Source of the DNA: CAIWAH01 sp043755815
GTDB lineage: Bacteria; Verrucomicrobiota; Verrucomicrobiia; Limisphaerales; UBA9464
DNA length: 43,625 bases
Reading direction: 5' to 3'
NCBI GenBank assembly: GCA_043755815.1
Contig: JAYUSF010000223.1
Coordinates: forward strand, 1 to 43,625
This document shows, piece after piece, positions 1-8,062 of this stretch (positions are counted from its first letter, which is position 1; the number at the start of each line of letters is the position of its first letter). A program made the translations under genes and the position numbers. The notes under the pieces are model-generated. The model did not search any database and was not told where the DNA came from. It saw nothing but the letters and a program-made list of their open reading frames with translations.

Positions 1-50
1 TCGAACTTGCGGCGCGTTTTGACAGGGGAGTCTTTGATGATGGATTCCAT
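1..50 (-). CDS. 5' end of an unidentified CDS, possibly IS3-type OrfA (partial)
   Basis: A minus-strand ATG at 48-50 opens a frame that runs off the left edge and encodes MESIIKDSPVKTRRKF. A purine-rich AGGAAGGGG lies 11 nt upstream, one of the few good ribosome-binding sites in the window. The lysine/arginine-rich KTRRKF near the N-terminus resembles the beginning of IS3-family OrfA proteins, which often start with KKRRKF-like sequence before the helix-turn-helix. Only 16 residues are visible, so the assignment is a guess; the start itself is better supported than the identity. It follows the shortened Fic gene on the same strand by 45 nt. Confidence 0.4.
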   Translation of the reverse strand, partial: MESIIKDSPVKTRRKF

Positions 51-95
51 GGTAATCGATTCCCCTTCCTCTCTGTTCGAGAAATCGAAGCAACC

Positions 96-1034
96 TCAGT
101 CCATCGCTCCCTGCTTGGAAACGCCGACCGCTTCCCAAATCTCCGTCGGAGCCATGCTTCCGTGGTCGCGTAGCAGTTTAAGCAACTGCTCCTGCTTCGG
201 GCGGAGAACCAGTTTACCTTTGCCCTCACCGCTGTAGGTCTGCACCCGCAGCCAGACCCGCTCCAAGGTCTGCTGGAGTCCCTCGGCGGAGTATTCCAGC
301 CAGCCCGTCAGGTCTTCGCCCGCCTGGCGAACCGCTTCCAACGCCGAGTAGTAGCGTGGACGGTCTTCCCAGTAGTATTCGTCCACCGAGAAGATGTGGT
401 GGGTGTCGAAGCCCCGCCGGTAAAGCTCCCACAAGGCCAGCGCCCGCCCGGTGCGGCCATTGCCATCGGCGAACGGATGGATGGCCTCGAAGCGGTAATG
501 CACGATGGCCGAACTCAGCACAGGCGACAGCTCGGTCGCCCGGCGGTTCCACCATTCCAGCAGTTCAAACATCAGGCCTGAAACGTCGCTCGGAGGCGGC
601 GGCACGTAGCGTCCCACGCGCACGGCGATGGTCCGGTAGCGGCCGGCTTCTCCTTGATCCATCACCTCGCCCGCGAGGATGCGATGCAGCCCGAGCACAT
701 CCTCATGCTTGAGGGACTTCTTGCGGGCGTGCTGTTCAACATGGCGCAGGCCGGCCAGGTAGTTGACCACCTCCCGTTTGGATCGGGTATCGGCGGCAGC
801 CAGTTCCCGACCCTCGGCCACGGCCCGCACCTGCTCAAGGGTCAGAGGATTACCCTCGATGGCGGTCGAAGCGTGGACATTCCGGGTGCGGGTGTCCTTT
901 TGCAGCGCGGGAATCCACGAGACCTCGACCGTCGCGCCCAAGATGCGTTCCCGCAGCACGGCAATGGTCTCGACCATCGCAAGCAGTTTCGGCGAGATGG
1001 CGAACTGGGGTTCGTAGCTCACAGAATGAGTCAA
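96..1034 (-). CDS. Fic family AMP-transferase-like protein, C-terminally shortened
   Basis: Fic enzymes transfer AMP (or another nucleotide part) to hydroxyl side chains of target proteins. The active-site motif HPFADGNGRTGR is at residues 186-197 with the catalytic His at 186. An inhibitory motif S56-x3-E60-G61 lies N-terminal to it, which marks a class II, self-inhibited Fic. After the Fic core a winged-helix-like segment begins near residue 280, but it stops at VSKQGAMD, about where the second half of the DNA-binding domain should be. The protein is 312 residues and looks 40-60 residues short of family members with a complete C-terminal domain. The start is TTG at 1032-1034; GTG at 1020-1022 is an alternative. 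No separate antitoxin gene is adjacent. The cellular target is unknown. Confidence 0.9.
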   Translation of the reverse strand: MTHSVSYEPQFAISPKLLAMVETIAVLRERILGATVEVSWIPALQKDTRTRNVHASTAIEGNPLTLEQVRAVAEGRELAAADTRSKREVVNYLAGLRHVEQHARKKSLKHEDVLGLHRILAGEVMDQGEAGRYRTIAVRVGRYVPPPPSDVSGLMFELLEWWNRRATELSPVLSSAIVHYRFEAIHPFADGNGRTGRALALWELYRRGFDTHHIFSVDEYYWEDRPRYYSALEAVRQAGEDLTGWLEYSAEGLQQTLERVWLRVQTYSGEGKGKLVLRPKQEQLLKLLRDHGSMAPTEIWEAVGVSKQGAMD

Positions 1035-1058
1035 GTGTGAGTCAAGTTATTGGTCAAG
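1027..1058 (-). promoter_or_regulatory. Direct repeats over the fic start, possible operator
   Basis: TGAGTCAAGT occurs at 1027-1036 and again at 1038-1047 (plus-strand reading), an 11-bp period, close to one helical turn. A partial third copy, GGTCAAG, is at 1052-1058. The first copy overlaps the proposed TTG start codon of fic. Helically phased repeats at a start are typical of operator sites; binding by the Fic winged helix is only inference. Confidence 0.35.
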
Positions 1059-1117
1059 CGCCGCCAGCGAGGAGCCTATCCGTTGGTGTTAGGGCGGCGG
1101 CGAGAACGGAGTGAGCC

Positions 1118-2551
1118 TCATTTGCGGTTCACCTGCTCCGCGAGTTCCTCCGCCGGGTAGGTCCAGATTTCGGCGAGCGTCGGATGGTAGTGCGGCATGA
1201 CGGCCAGTTCGCCGACCGTCATCCGCTTCGCCATGGCGGCCGCGATCTCGTGGATCAACTCCCCGCCTTGCGGTCCAACACAAGCCCCGCCGAGGATTTC
1301 GCCGGTTCCGGGATCGGCGAGCAGTTTCACAAAACCTTCCTGGCAGCCCAGGATCATTGACTTGCCGTGATCGTTGAACGGGTAATTCGCCGTCAGGATC
1401 GGCCTGCCAGCCCCGCGCGCTTCCTTCTCCGTCAAGCCGACGGTGGCGACCGCCGGATCCGTGAACACGACGTTGAGCAGCAGCCGGTAGTCGAGTTCCA
1501 CCGGCTGCGCCGGCTGCAGGATGTTTTTCGCCGCCGCTTCGCCCTGTTGGATGGCGACGTGCACAATCTCGTGCGGGCCACAGCAGTCTCCGGCCGCGTA
1601 GATGTGGCCGACTGAAGTCTGTTGCCGCAAATTCGTCACGATTCGGGCGCCCTCGATCTCCACGCCGGCAATCGCTAGCTGCAAGGACGCGGTGTTCGGC
1701 ACCCGTCCGAGGCTGTGCAGGACGGATTCAGCCTGGAGCGTCCGCGTTTCGCCCCCGTGTTCAAACGTGAGCTGCACCTCGGTCCCGATCCGGTCGGCCC
1801 GCACCAGACGCGTTCCGGTGAAGAGTTCCACGCCTTCGCGACGGAGAGCCTTTTCCAGTTCCCCGGCCACGTCCTCGTCGGCGTCGCGCAGCACCTGACC
1901 ACTGCGCTGGATCACCGTCACCCGGGTGCCCAAGCGGGCGAAGAACTGGGCGAATTCAAGCGCGACCGCCCCGCCGCCGAGAACCAACAGCGAAGTCGGG
2001 AGTCGGGTGAGCTTCAGGGCATCGTCGCTGGTAAGGTAGCCGGCCTCGGCCAGTCCGGGAACTGGCGGTGGCGGAACCACGGAGCCGGTGCCGACAATGA
2101 AATGGGCGGCCCGGATGCTCCGGCCGTTGCCGAGCACCAGCGTGTGCGGATCGGTGAAGCGGGCGCGGGCGCGGATCAGCTCAAACCGGCCGTCTTGCAA
2201 CTGTTGACTGCGGAACCCGGCAAATTCGGCGATCAGCTCGTCCTTGCGCGCGAAAAGCCGGTTGACGTCCACCTGAACTGGGCCGGTAGTAATTCCCCAG
2301 TGCGCGGCTTCGCGGATGAACTGGCGGAGTTCGGCGGCGTGCAGCAGCGCCTTGGTCGGCATGCAGCCACGCAGGATGCACAGGCCACCCAGTTCCGGGC
2401 CGCTCTCGACCAACGCGGTCCGGGCGCCACCGGCGGCGAGAGTTCTCCCCGCCGCATAACCAGCGCTACCGCCACCGATCACCACCGCGTCGAAGTCGTA
2501 GTTCACGCGGGGAGCTTCGGCGGGCCGAAGGGATTTGTCAGGTCGGGGCAC
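1118..2551 (-). CDS. FAD-dependent pyridine nucleotide-disulfide oxidoreductase (mercuric reductase / lipoamide dehydrogenase type)
   Basis: This is a 477-residue two-dinucleotide-binding flavoprotein. The FAD motif GGGSAG is at residues 26-31. The redox-active cysteines C58 and C63 sit in a GGLC-x4-CMPTK context. A second Rossmann motif (VLGGGAVALEFAQ) follows for NAD(P)H, then the second FAD-contact segment (IYAAGDCCG). The C-terminal dimerisation domain ends with H456-PTLAE461, the His/Glu pair typical of lipoamide dehydrogenase and mercuric reductase. There is no N-terminal heavy-metal domain and no C-terminal Cys-Cys pair, so mercury reduction is not supported. The substrate is unknown; a low-molecular-weight disulfide is the conservative reading. 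It is transcribed away from the DUF5069 gene. A GTG at 2504-2506 is an alternative start much closer to the FAD fold. Confidence 0.9.
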   Translation of the reverse strand: MPRPDKSLRPAEAPRVNYDFDAVVIGGGSAGYAAGRTLAAGGARTALVESGPELGGLCILRGCMPTKALLHAAELRQFIREAAHWGITTGPVQVDVNRLFARKDELIAEFAGFRSQQLQDGRFELIRARARFTDPHTLVLGNGRSIRAAHFIVGTGSVVPPPPVPGLAEAGYLTSDDALKLTRLPTSLLVLGGGAVALEFAQFFARLGTRVTVIQRSGQVLRDADEDVAGELEKALRREGVELFTGTRLVRADRIGTEVQLTFEHGGETRTLQAESVLHSLGRVPNTASLQLAIAGVEIEGARIVTNLRQQTSVGHIYAAGDCCGPHEIVHVAIQQGEAAAKNILQPAQPVELDYRLLLNVVFTDPAVATVGLTEKEARGAGRPILTANYPFNDHGKSMILGCQEGFVKLLADPGTGEILGGACVGPQGGELIHEIAAAMAKRMTVGELAVMPHYHPTLAEIWTYPAEELAEQVNRK

Positions 2552-2609
2552 AGTCTTTTGCCGGTTCGATCTTTTCGGAACTGCGCGCCAGCCTCACTCT
2601 GGCGACGCC

Positions 2610-3041
2610 ATGAGTGACCTGATTTACCCGCGTTCGCCGAAGGAACAGATGGACGGCTGGAGCTACCTCCCGCGCTTCCTGGACAAAGTGCGCCTCCATC
2701 TCGCCGGCAGACTGCATGCGGACTACCAACCGAACTTCGCGCACAAGGGCTTTGACGCCGCCTGGCTGGAGGCGGCGGGAATCAAGGCGGAGGAATTCAT
2801 TGCGGCCGTGAAGGGCACGCTGACGGACGGTGAGGTGTTCGACTGGGTGCGCCAAAACGTCAACAAGTCGCCCGTGGATAAGGCCAGGTTCAATGCCTAC
2901 CTGCTGAACCGTGGCCGCGAGGAAAACGATCCCGCCATCCGCGAGCGGCTGAAACAGCGCAAGGCTGAGTCGGGCCTGGCGCACCGGGACGACATCCAGA
3001 CCTTTGTGGACTTCATCGACGCGGACGAGAAACGGAGCTGA
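2610..3041 (+). CDS. DUF5069 domain protein
   Basis: A 143-residue soluble protein starting at ATG 2610 (MSDLIYPRSPKEQMDG). The DLxxxxPRSPxxxxxGWxxLPRxLDKxR pattern is characteristic of the DUF5069 family, which is common in Verrucomicrobiota and Planctomycetota and has no known activity. The rest is helical and charged with no signal peptide or membrane segment, so it is probably cytoplasmic. The frame is open for 25 codons upstream, but the conserved family N-terminus coincides with this ATG. It diverges from the oxidoreductase gene, with about 58 bp between the starts. No functional link to that gene can be read from the sequence. Confidence 0.85.
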   Translation: MSDLIYPRSPKEQMDGWSYLPRFLDKVRLHLAGRLHADYQPNFAHKGFDAAWLEAAGIKAEEFIAAVKGTLTDGEVFDWVRQNVNKSPVDKARFNAYLLNRGREENDPAIRERLKQRKAESGLAHRDDIQTFVDFIDADEKRS

Positions 3042-3095
3042 GTTTACTCGGAAATAGGCATTGCCGCCCAAGTGAAGCGTTCGCAGGCTAGTCCG

Positions 3096-3734
3096 ATGAG
3101 GAGGTTGTTCGTAGAAACTGCGGTCATCGCCACCCTTTTGATGCCCGCTCAGGGTGCCAATCTGGTCGTAAACGGTTCATTTGAAGCGGAGGCGGTCCCG
3201 GTCAATTCCTATCTGGCCGGAACCACTCCCACCGGGTGGTTATCCTATGGTCTGCAGTCTCCCGATATCCTGACCGTGGGTTACTCCGGCGGTTCGGCGG
3301 CGGAAGGAACGGATTTCGTCGACCTGATCGGCGTCAACGCCGGCGTCTTCCCCGCAGGTATCAGACAGGACATCTCCCTGCTGGGCGGAGTCACTTATGC
3401 CGTTTCGTTCGCCTACAACGGGGACTTCAACAGTCCCCGGTCATTGGAATATTCGGTCGGAGCACTGCTGGTTGGTTTACTGGACGTCAGCAATCTAAAC
3501 GCCTTCACAGATTTCGGGGCTACCACCGTGTGGCAACAGTTCACAGCCCAGGTCACTCCGGCGACCACCGGAAGCTACACGTTGGCTCTGTATACGACTG
3601 CCGGCAGCTTCGGGTCGCCCTACGTGGACGACGTGTCGGTGACCGCCGTTTCGGTTCCAGAAGTCCCGGTTTCGGCCGCGACGCTGGGACTTGGGCTCGC
3701 AATTTGCCTGAGCCTGCGACTCCGTCGCCGCTAG
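3096..3734 (+). CDS. Exported PEP-CTERM-like protein, DUF642-like
   Basis: The 212-residue product starts MRRLFVETAV with a hydrophobic signal peptide ending near AQGA. The mature part begins NLVVNGSFE, an opening typical of DUF642/galactose-binding-like beta-sandwich proteins, and includes GWLSYG and a late YVDDVSV strand. The C-terminus has the three-part layout of PEP-CTERM sorting signals: VPEV, a hydrophobic helix and a terminal RLRRR cluster. The third motif residue is E-V rather than E-P, so recognition by an exosortase is uncertain. A GTG in the same frame at 3072 would add 8 residues before the signal peptide; the ATG was preferred because it gives a normal signal-peptide n-region. 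The role is unknown, probably surface or matrix associated. Confidence 0.8.
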   Translation: MRRLFVETAVIATLLMPAQGANLVVNGSFEAEAVPVNSYLAGTTPTGWLSYGLQSPDILTVGYSGGSAAEGTDFVDLIGVNAGVFPAGIRQDISLLGGVTYAVSFAYNGDFNSPRSLEYSVGALLVGLLDVSNLNAFTDFGATTVWQQFTAQVTPATTGSYTLALYTTAGSFGSPYVDDVSVTAVSVPEVPVSAATLGLGLAICLSLRLRRR

Positions 3735-3827
3735 CTTGCCGCCGCGTTTCCGCGGGTTAACCTTGTCTCGCCGCTGTCGCCACTGACGGCCCGGCGGCAC
3801 AACTTAGCACCCACTCCCGACACAATT

Positions 3828-4454
3828 ATGGCCCACGAACTTCCCGCCCTGCCCTACCCCAAGGAAGCGCTCGAACCGCACATCGACGCGCTGACGATGG
3901 AGATCCACCACGGCCGCCATCACAAGGCCTACGTGGACAACCTCAACAAGGCCATCGCGGGCAACGCCGCGCTCGAAGCCAAGTCCCTTGAGGCCCTGAT
4001 CTCCGATCTCGCCAGTGTGCCCGACTCCATTCGCGGCCCCGTGCGCAACAACGGCGGAGGCCACTGGAACCACCGCTTTTTCTGGACGCTGATGGGCCCG
4101 AACCGAGGCGGGGCCCCGACCGGCGACCTCGCCGCTGCGATCCACACGGCGTTCGGTTCCCTTGACGAGTTTAAGGCCAAGTTTGAGGCCGCTGGCATCG
4201 GCCGCTTTGGTTCCGGCTGGGCCTGGCTCGTTGTGCAAAACGGCGCCCTCGCGATCGTCTCAACACCCAATCAGGACAACCCGCTCATGGGCAAAGCCAT
4301 CTCCGGGGTCGAAGGCCAGGCCATACTCGGCGTGGACGTCTGGGAACACTCCTATTACCTGAAATATCAAAACAAGCGCGCCGACTACCTGAAGGCATTT
4401 TGGAACGTCGTCGATTGGAATGCGGTTTCGGCGAACTACGCCGCGGCAAGGTAA
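3828..4454 (+). CDS. sodA: Superoxide dismutase, Fe/Mn family (Mn-type signature)
   Basis: The enzyme converts superoxide to oxygen and hydrogen peroxide. The 208-residue length is normal for the family. Metal ligands are visible as H27 (MEIHHGRHH), H82 (GGGHWNH), D170 and H174 (DVWEHSYY). The outer-sphere glutamine is at Q149 (STPNQD), with Gly at the position where iron enzymes carry the glutamine; this arrangement favours manganese. There is no signal peptide, so the enzyme is cytoplasmic. It is monocistronic: a strong terminator lies 26 nt after the stop and the next gene is convergent. No Shine-Dalgarno sequence precedes the ATG. Cambialistic metal use cannot be excluded from sequence. 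Confidence 0.96.
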   Translation: MAHELPALPYPKEALEPHIDALTMEIHHGRHHKAYVDNLNKAIAGNAALEAKSLEALISDLASVPDSIRGPVRNNGGGHWNHRFFWTLMGPNRGGAPTGDLAAAIHTAFGSLDEFKAKFEAAGIGRFGSGWAWLVVQNGALAIVSTPNQDNPLMGKAISGVEGQAILGVDVWEHSYYLKYQNKRADYLKAFWNVVDWNAVSANYAAAR

Positions 4455-4479
4455 ACCCGCTTCAAATCGATTCTCAGCG

Positions 4480-4513
4480 ACGCCGTCCGGCTATCCGGTC
4501 GGCGTTTTGTTTT
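4480..4513 (+). terminator. Rho-independent terminator of sodA
   Basis: ACGCCGTCCGG at 4480-4490 pairs with CCGGTCGGCGT at 4495-4505, with one T-T mismatch and a CTAT loop. TTTTGTTTT follows at 4505-4513. It lies between the convergent sodA and AraC-family genes. Confidence 0.85.
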
Positions 4514-4545
4514 CCGCCGCCTTGCCGGGCCAAGATTTCGCAACT

Positions 4546-5385
4546 TCACCCCGTCTTTCGCGCCCGATACTCGCTCGGCCGCCAGCCGGTCCATTTCTTG
4601 AACGTGTTGGAGAAGACGAACGGATTCGCATAGCCGACCTCGGTCGCGATGATCTCCAGTTTGTCCGGAGTTTCGGTCAGCAGCCTGGCCGCGTGGCGGA
4701 TTCGGAGATAGGTCACCTGCTGCATCGGCGTGCGGCCCAACTGCCTGCGGCAGAGTCGTCGCAGGTGTTCCCCCGAGCAGTGGGAACGGCGGGCCAGTTC
4801 GGTCAGCGTCCAGGGATTCCCGGGGAGCGCGGCCACCGCTTCCCAGAGCCTGGCGAGCCGGTCGTCAACGTGCCACGGCTGGGCGAAACGGGTCACGTAG
4901 CCGTGGACCAGCTCCACCCAGTGGTGCAAGGCCCACGGTTGGCCGTCGCCGGCTTTTTCGTGAAACAGGCCTTCGATGGCGGCATGGACCGGTTCGGCCG
5001 GGAACTTGGCCAGCACCGGAGCGGATGAATTGATAAGCGGTCCCTGTCCAGAGGCCGCGTCGTAACGGACCCACCCAAAACTCCATCGCTTTCCCGGCAC
5101 CGCGTGAAAGGCGTGCAGAACGTGGGGCGGCGCGAGACAGGCCATGCCGGCGGTGCAGCGTTGCCAGCGACCGTCAAGGAGGATGCGCCCTTCGCCCGCG
5201 TAGCACGCGAGAAAATAGGCCCCGGGCAGATCGGTCCGGACCATGGTGTAAGGCACGGCCGCATCGGCCAACCCAACGTGGGCAATGCCATGCGACGCCA
5301 GCGACGCACAGTCTGCCGCCCGCACAATGCGTTCGCGGGTCTGTGGCCCAACGCAATGAGTGTCGATCAGCTCCGGATGTTTCAT
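4546..5385 (-). CDS. AraC-family transcriptional regulator
   Basis: This 279-residue protein has an N-terminal cupin-like sensory half (YAGEGRILLDGRW...CLAPPHVLHAF around residues 63-92) and a C-terminal double helix-turn-helix (about residues 185-275). The second HTH carries the family signature IIATEVGYANPFVFSNTFKKWTG followed by RPSEYR. Such proteins usually bind a small ligand through the cupin half and activate nearby promoters. It is transcribed away from the PEP-CTERM gene at 5625 across 239 bp, which makes that gene or its own gene the nearest likely targets. The ligand cannot be read from the sequence. The start at ATG 5383-5385 gives the usual family length. Confidence 0.92.
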   Translation of the reverse strand: MKHPELIDTHCVGPQTRERIVRAADCASLASHGIAHVGLADAAVPYTMVRTDLPGAYFLACYAGEGRILLDGRWQRCTAGMACLAPPHVLHAFHAVPGKRWSFGWVRYDAASGQGPLINSSAPVLAKFPAEPVHAAIEGLFHEKAGDGQPWALHHWVELVHGYVTRFAQPWHVDDRLARLWEAVAALPGNPWTLTELARRSHCSGEHLRRLCRRQLGRTPMQQVTYLRIRHAARLLTETPDKLEIIATEVGYANPFVFSNTFKKWTGWRPSEYRARKTG

Positions 5386-5435
5386 GGCGCGGCTACGGGG
5401 AACTCTCGGTGTTCACCGGGGAGAACACAACCTGC

Positions 5436-5449
5436 GGGAACATATTCCC
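5436..5449. promoter_or_regulatory. Palindrome in the divergent AraC / PEP-CTERM gap
   Basis: GGGAA at 5436-5440 and TTCCC at 5445-5449 form a perfect inverted repeat around CATA, inside the 239-bp gap between two divergent genes. It is a candidate operator. AraC-family proteins more often bind direct repeats, so the binding partner is open. Confidence 0.3.
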
Positions 5450-5571
5450 ATACCGGTCGAACTCGCGACCAACGGCAGCCACCTGGACGAAATGAACCGC
5501 TAACCCGGCTGCAGTCAGAGGCTTGGATTCGTTTTCGGAAAAAACTACCTGTTGACGGGGCGCTTGATGTC

Positions 5572-5587
5572 TGGCCCGTTGTTAGCC
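5572..5587 (+). promoter_or_regulatory. Candidate sigma-54 promoter (-24/-12) for the PEP-CTERM gene
   Basis: TGGCCCGTTGTTAGCC matches the consensus TGGCACG-N4-TTGCW at most positions, including the near-invariant GG and GC dinucleotides separated by exactly 10 bp. The deviations are C for A in the -24 block and A for T plus a final C in the -12 block. Transcription would start near 5598, giving a leader of about 27 nt before the ATG at 5625. A sigma-54 activator gene follows directly at 6362. Confidence 0.5.
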
Positions 5588-5624
5588 GTAGCCGCATTCG
5601 GGGGAGTTTGGCTGCGTCAATTCC

Positions 5625-6308
5625 ATGATCAAACAGCTCAAGGGTGCAGTCACGGGAGCCTTGCTCGGAGGCGCGCTGGTGACAGCGCAGGCCTCTTCAT
5701 TTGTCGTTGGCGTGTGGGATTTCAATGTCAACGACTCCGACGCCAGCACCGGCACCTTGCTCAACACCGACGGCGGCGGGCAGTTGGATCCGCTTGGAAA
5801 TGGCTCCTTTGACTTCGCTTCCGGCAGCGGCTCTTCCGATGTCGGACCGGATAACTCGGCCTTGCGACTGACCATGCCCGCCGGCTCGCAGACGGCTGAT
5901 CTGACCGGAGCGGACTTCGGCATTTCGACGCTGGGATTCAACAACATCCAGATCGCCTTTGATTTTCGTCACCCCGCCGGATCCGCGTTGCCGTTTCACT
6001 TCGAATACTCGACTTCCGACGGCGGCTTTTGGACCCGCGCGAAGATGCTGGCTACCACCGGCGGTGGCTCCTGGTCCAACGGCAACTTGGTTGACCTGAG
6101 TGCCGATGTGAACTCGGGAAACAACTCCAACCTCCGTTTCCGTTTGATCGGCGAGCTTGACTCCCCACTCGGCGCCGACGAAGCGCTGCTGGAACTGGAT
6201 CGCGTCCAGATCACGGGCACCCCATCCGCCGTGCCGGAACCCACGGCCGTGGTGATGGGCGTCGGACTCGCCCTTTTGGCAGCGGGACGACGTTGGGTCC
6301 GTCGCTGA
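5625..6308 (+). CDS. PEP-CTERM sorting domain protein
   Basis: A 227-residue exported protein. Residues 1-24 form a signal peptide (MIKQLKGAVTGALLGGALVTAQAS). The middle is a beta-rich domain of unknown function containing the core pattern GVWDFNVNDSD, FNNIQIAFDFR and SNLRFRLIGE. The C-terminus is a canonical PEP-CTERM signal: VPEP, a hydrophobic stretch and a terminal GRRWVRR. In characterised systems this tail is cut by a membrane exosortase and the protein goes to the surface or matrix; no exosortase is in this window. The upstream -24/-12 element suggests sigma-54 control, as known for some PEP-CTERM systems (PrsK/PrsR). A similar but separate AraC link is possible because that gene diverges from this one. 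Confidence 0.88.
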   Translation: MIKQLKGAVTGALLGGALVTAQASSFVVGVWDFNVNDSDASTGTLLNTDGGGQLDPLGNGSFDFASGSGSSDVGPDNSALRLTMPAGSQTADLTGADFGISTLGFNNIQIAFDFRHPAGSALPFHFEYSTSDGGFWTRAKMLATTGGGSWSNGNLVDLSADVNSGNNSNLRFRLIGELDSPLGADEALLELDRVQITGTPSAVPEPTAVVMGVGLALLAAGRRWVRR

Positions 6309-6361
6309 CGCCAACAAAGCCCTGACTGGCATTGCGGGCCGGCATCACGCATCTTCACCCG

Positions 6362-7843
6362 ATGGCTGCTGTGCCGCTTTCTGGCTTGTCCGTGCTGGTC
6401 CTCGACGACGAACCCCTGCTCCGTCGTCATCTCGTCGCCACCTTGGAGCGCATGGGCGCGGACGTGACGGCGGCCGACACCTTCAAGGCCGCACGCCAAC
6501 TCGCCTCGGAGTTCAGTTTCGATTTCGCCTTGCTGGACGTGAACCTGCCCGACGGACGCGGCACCGACCTCCTTCGCGATAAGGCATTCGGTTCAAACAC
6601 GGGGGTCGTGATGATGACCGCTGAAGGCGGTGTCACCGCCGCCGTGGAAGCCATCAAGCTGGGGGCCCTCGATTACCTCGCCAAACCCTTTGAGCCGGAA
6701 GCGCTCGCGTTGGTTTTAGCCCGAGCCCGTCGCTCGCGTCAGACCGTCCGGGCAACGGAGCACAAGCAGGCGGAGGCCCCGGAAAACCATTTCTTCTTTG
6801 GCGGAGCGCTCGCTTCCTTGGAGGCCCAGCTGCGTAAGATCCTGCAGGCCGACCTGCGCTTGGACGGGGCCGGCGCGCCGCTCTCGCCGGTGCTGATCCA
6901 AGGCGAGACTGGGACGGGCAAGACCACCATCGCCCGTTGGATTCACGCGCATGGCCCCCGCAGCCAGGGGCCGTTGGTAGAGGCCAATTGCGCCTCGATC
7001 CCCGAGTCGCTCGCCGAATCCGAGCTGTTCGGCCACGAACGCGGCGCCTTCACGGACGCCCGCAATGCCCGCCTCGGCCTGTTTGAGGCGGCCAATGGCG
7101 GCACCCTGTTCCTGGACGAACTCCCTTCGCTTTCGTTGTCCCTGCAGGCCAAACTGCTGACCACGCTGGAGGATCGCCGCCTGCGCCGCGTGGGGGGCAG
7201 CCGGGACCTGCCGATCGATGTGCGCGTGATTGCCGCATCGAATCGGGATCTCAAGGACATGGTCCGGGAGGGCCGGTTCCGGGAAGATCTTTACCACCGG
7301 CTGGACCTGTTCCGGGTGCCGCTGCCGGCCTTGCGGGAACGCGGCCCCGACATCCTCGAACTGGCCGATTCCCTCATCGCGCGACTGGCCAAACGCCACC
7401 GCTTGCCGCCCAAGAAGATTTCCGAGACGGGCAAACGGAGACTGTTGGGTTACGGCTGGCCGGGAAACGTCCGCGAGCTCGCTCACGAAGTGGAGCGCGC
7501 CCTGGTGTTTGAAGATGGCGACGTGCTGAATTTCGACCCACTCATCGGCACTGCAATCCCGGTCGCTGGAACCGCCGGAGTCACGGTCGCGGTGCCCTTG
7601 GATGACTGGTTCAACGGCAACTTCCGGTTTCCCGAGTCCGGATTTTCCCTCGAAGATGCGATCCTGCGGCTGATCAATCACGCGCTGGCCCAGACCGATG
7701 GCAACGTCTCGGCCGCAGGCCGGCTCCTCGGAGTCTCGCGGGATTACCTGCGGTATCGACTCGGCGGTTGGAAGGATGGCTCCAAGCCCGGCGCACGCAC
7801 CGATTCGGCGGACTCTGCCCCCGGGGGCCCGGTGGATGCTTAA
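6362..7843 (+). CDS. Sigma-54 dependent response regulator (NtrC family)
   Basis: Three domains are present in 493 residues. The N-terminal receiver has acidic residues D15/D16, phospho-acceptor D59 and K108. A central AAA+ activator domain has Walker A GETGTGKT at 181-188, Walker B GGTLFLDE, and GAFTDA at 228-233 in place of the GAFTGA sigma-54 contact loop. The C-terminal Fis-type helix-turn-helix contains DGNVSAAGRLLGVSRDYLRYRL. ATG 6362 was chosen because it places the receiver beta-1 strand at the normal distance; a TTG at 6332 is possible. It should activate sigma-54 promoters when phosphorylated; two candidate sites flank the gene. The natural partner is the histidine kinase at 9776. 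Confidence 0.94.
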   Translation: MAAVPLSGLSVLVLDDEPLLRRHLVATLERMGADVTAADTFKAARQLASEFSFDFALLDVNLPDGRGTDLLRDKAFGSNTGVVMMTAEGGVTAAVEAIKLGALDYLAKPFEPEALALVLARARRSRQTVRATEHKQAEAPENHFFFGGALASLEAQLRKILQADLRLDGAGAPLSPVLIQGETGTGKTTIARWIHAHGPRSQGPLVEANCASIPESLAESELFGHERGAFTDARNARLGLFEAANGGTLFLDELPSLSLSLQAKLLTTLEDRRLRRVGGSRDLPIDVRVIAASNRDLKDMVREGRFREDLYHRLDLFRVPLPALRERGPDILELADSLIARLAKRHRLPPKKISETGKRRLLGYGWPGNVRELAHEVERALVFEDGDVLNFDPLIGTAIPVAGTAGVTVAVPLDDWFNGNFRFPESGFSLEDAILRLINHALAQTDGNVSAAGRLLGVSRDYLRYRLGGWKDGSKPGARTDSADSAPGGPVDA

Positions 7844-7965
7844 TGGTGGGGAAACACCCCCAGCCGAATCGATTGATTCCCCATTCTGGAGCCTCACCAG
7901 GTCGTTCCGGTCCAGAAACACCACCGAAACGGGCGCTAAAGCCAGGCGAACGGCCGCTTTCGGCT

Positions 7966-7981
7966 TGGCACAGTGCAAGCA
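7966..7981 (+). promoter_or_regulatory. Candidate sigma-54 promoter for the coiled-coil gene
   Basis: TGGCACAGTGCAAGCA has a perfect -24 block (TGGCAC) and GG-N10-GC spacing; the -12 block is AAGCA instead of TTGCA. It lies 82 nt before the ATG at 8063 and 122 nt after the stop of the sigma-54 activator. Transcription would start near 7991. Confidence 0.5.
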
Positions 7982-8062
7982 GTGAGGGCTCCAGAAAGCG
8001 GGCTCGCTCCGAAACAGGGTGAAGCTCGCTGGCAGTTGAAAACCAATAACACACATACCTGT

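Noticed and set aside
1118..2551. Mercuric reductase call for the flavoprotein
   Set aside because: It lacks the N-terminal heavy-metal domain and the C-terminal Cys pair, and no mer genes are nearby.
7043..7060. GAFTDA instead of GAFTGA in the sigma-54 activator
   Set aside because: Judged not to be a defect: to my knowledge this variant occurs in other NtrC-type activators, and the rest of the AAA+ domain is intact.
6716..8056. 446-codon minus-strand frame opposite the sigma-54 activator
   Set aside because: The plus strand encodes receiver, AAA+ and HTH motifs across the same DNA.
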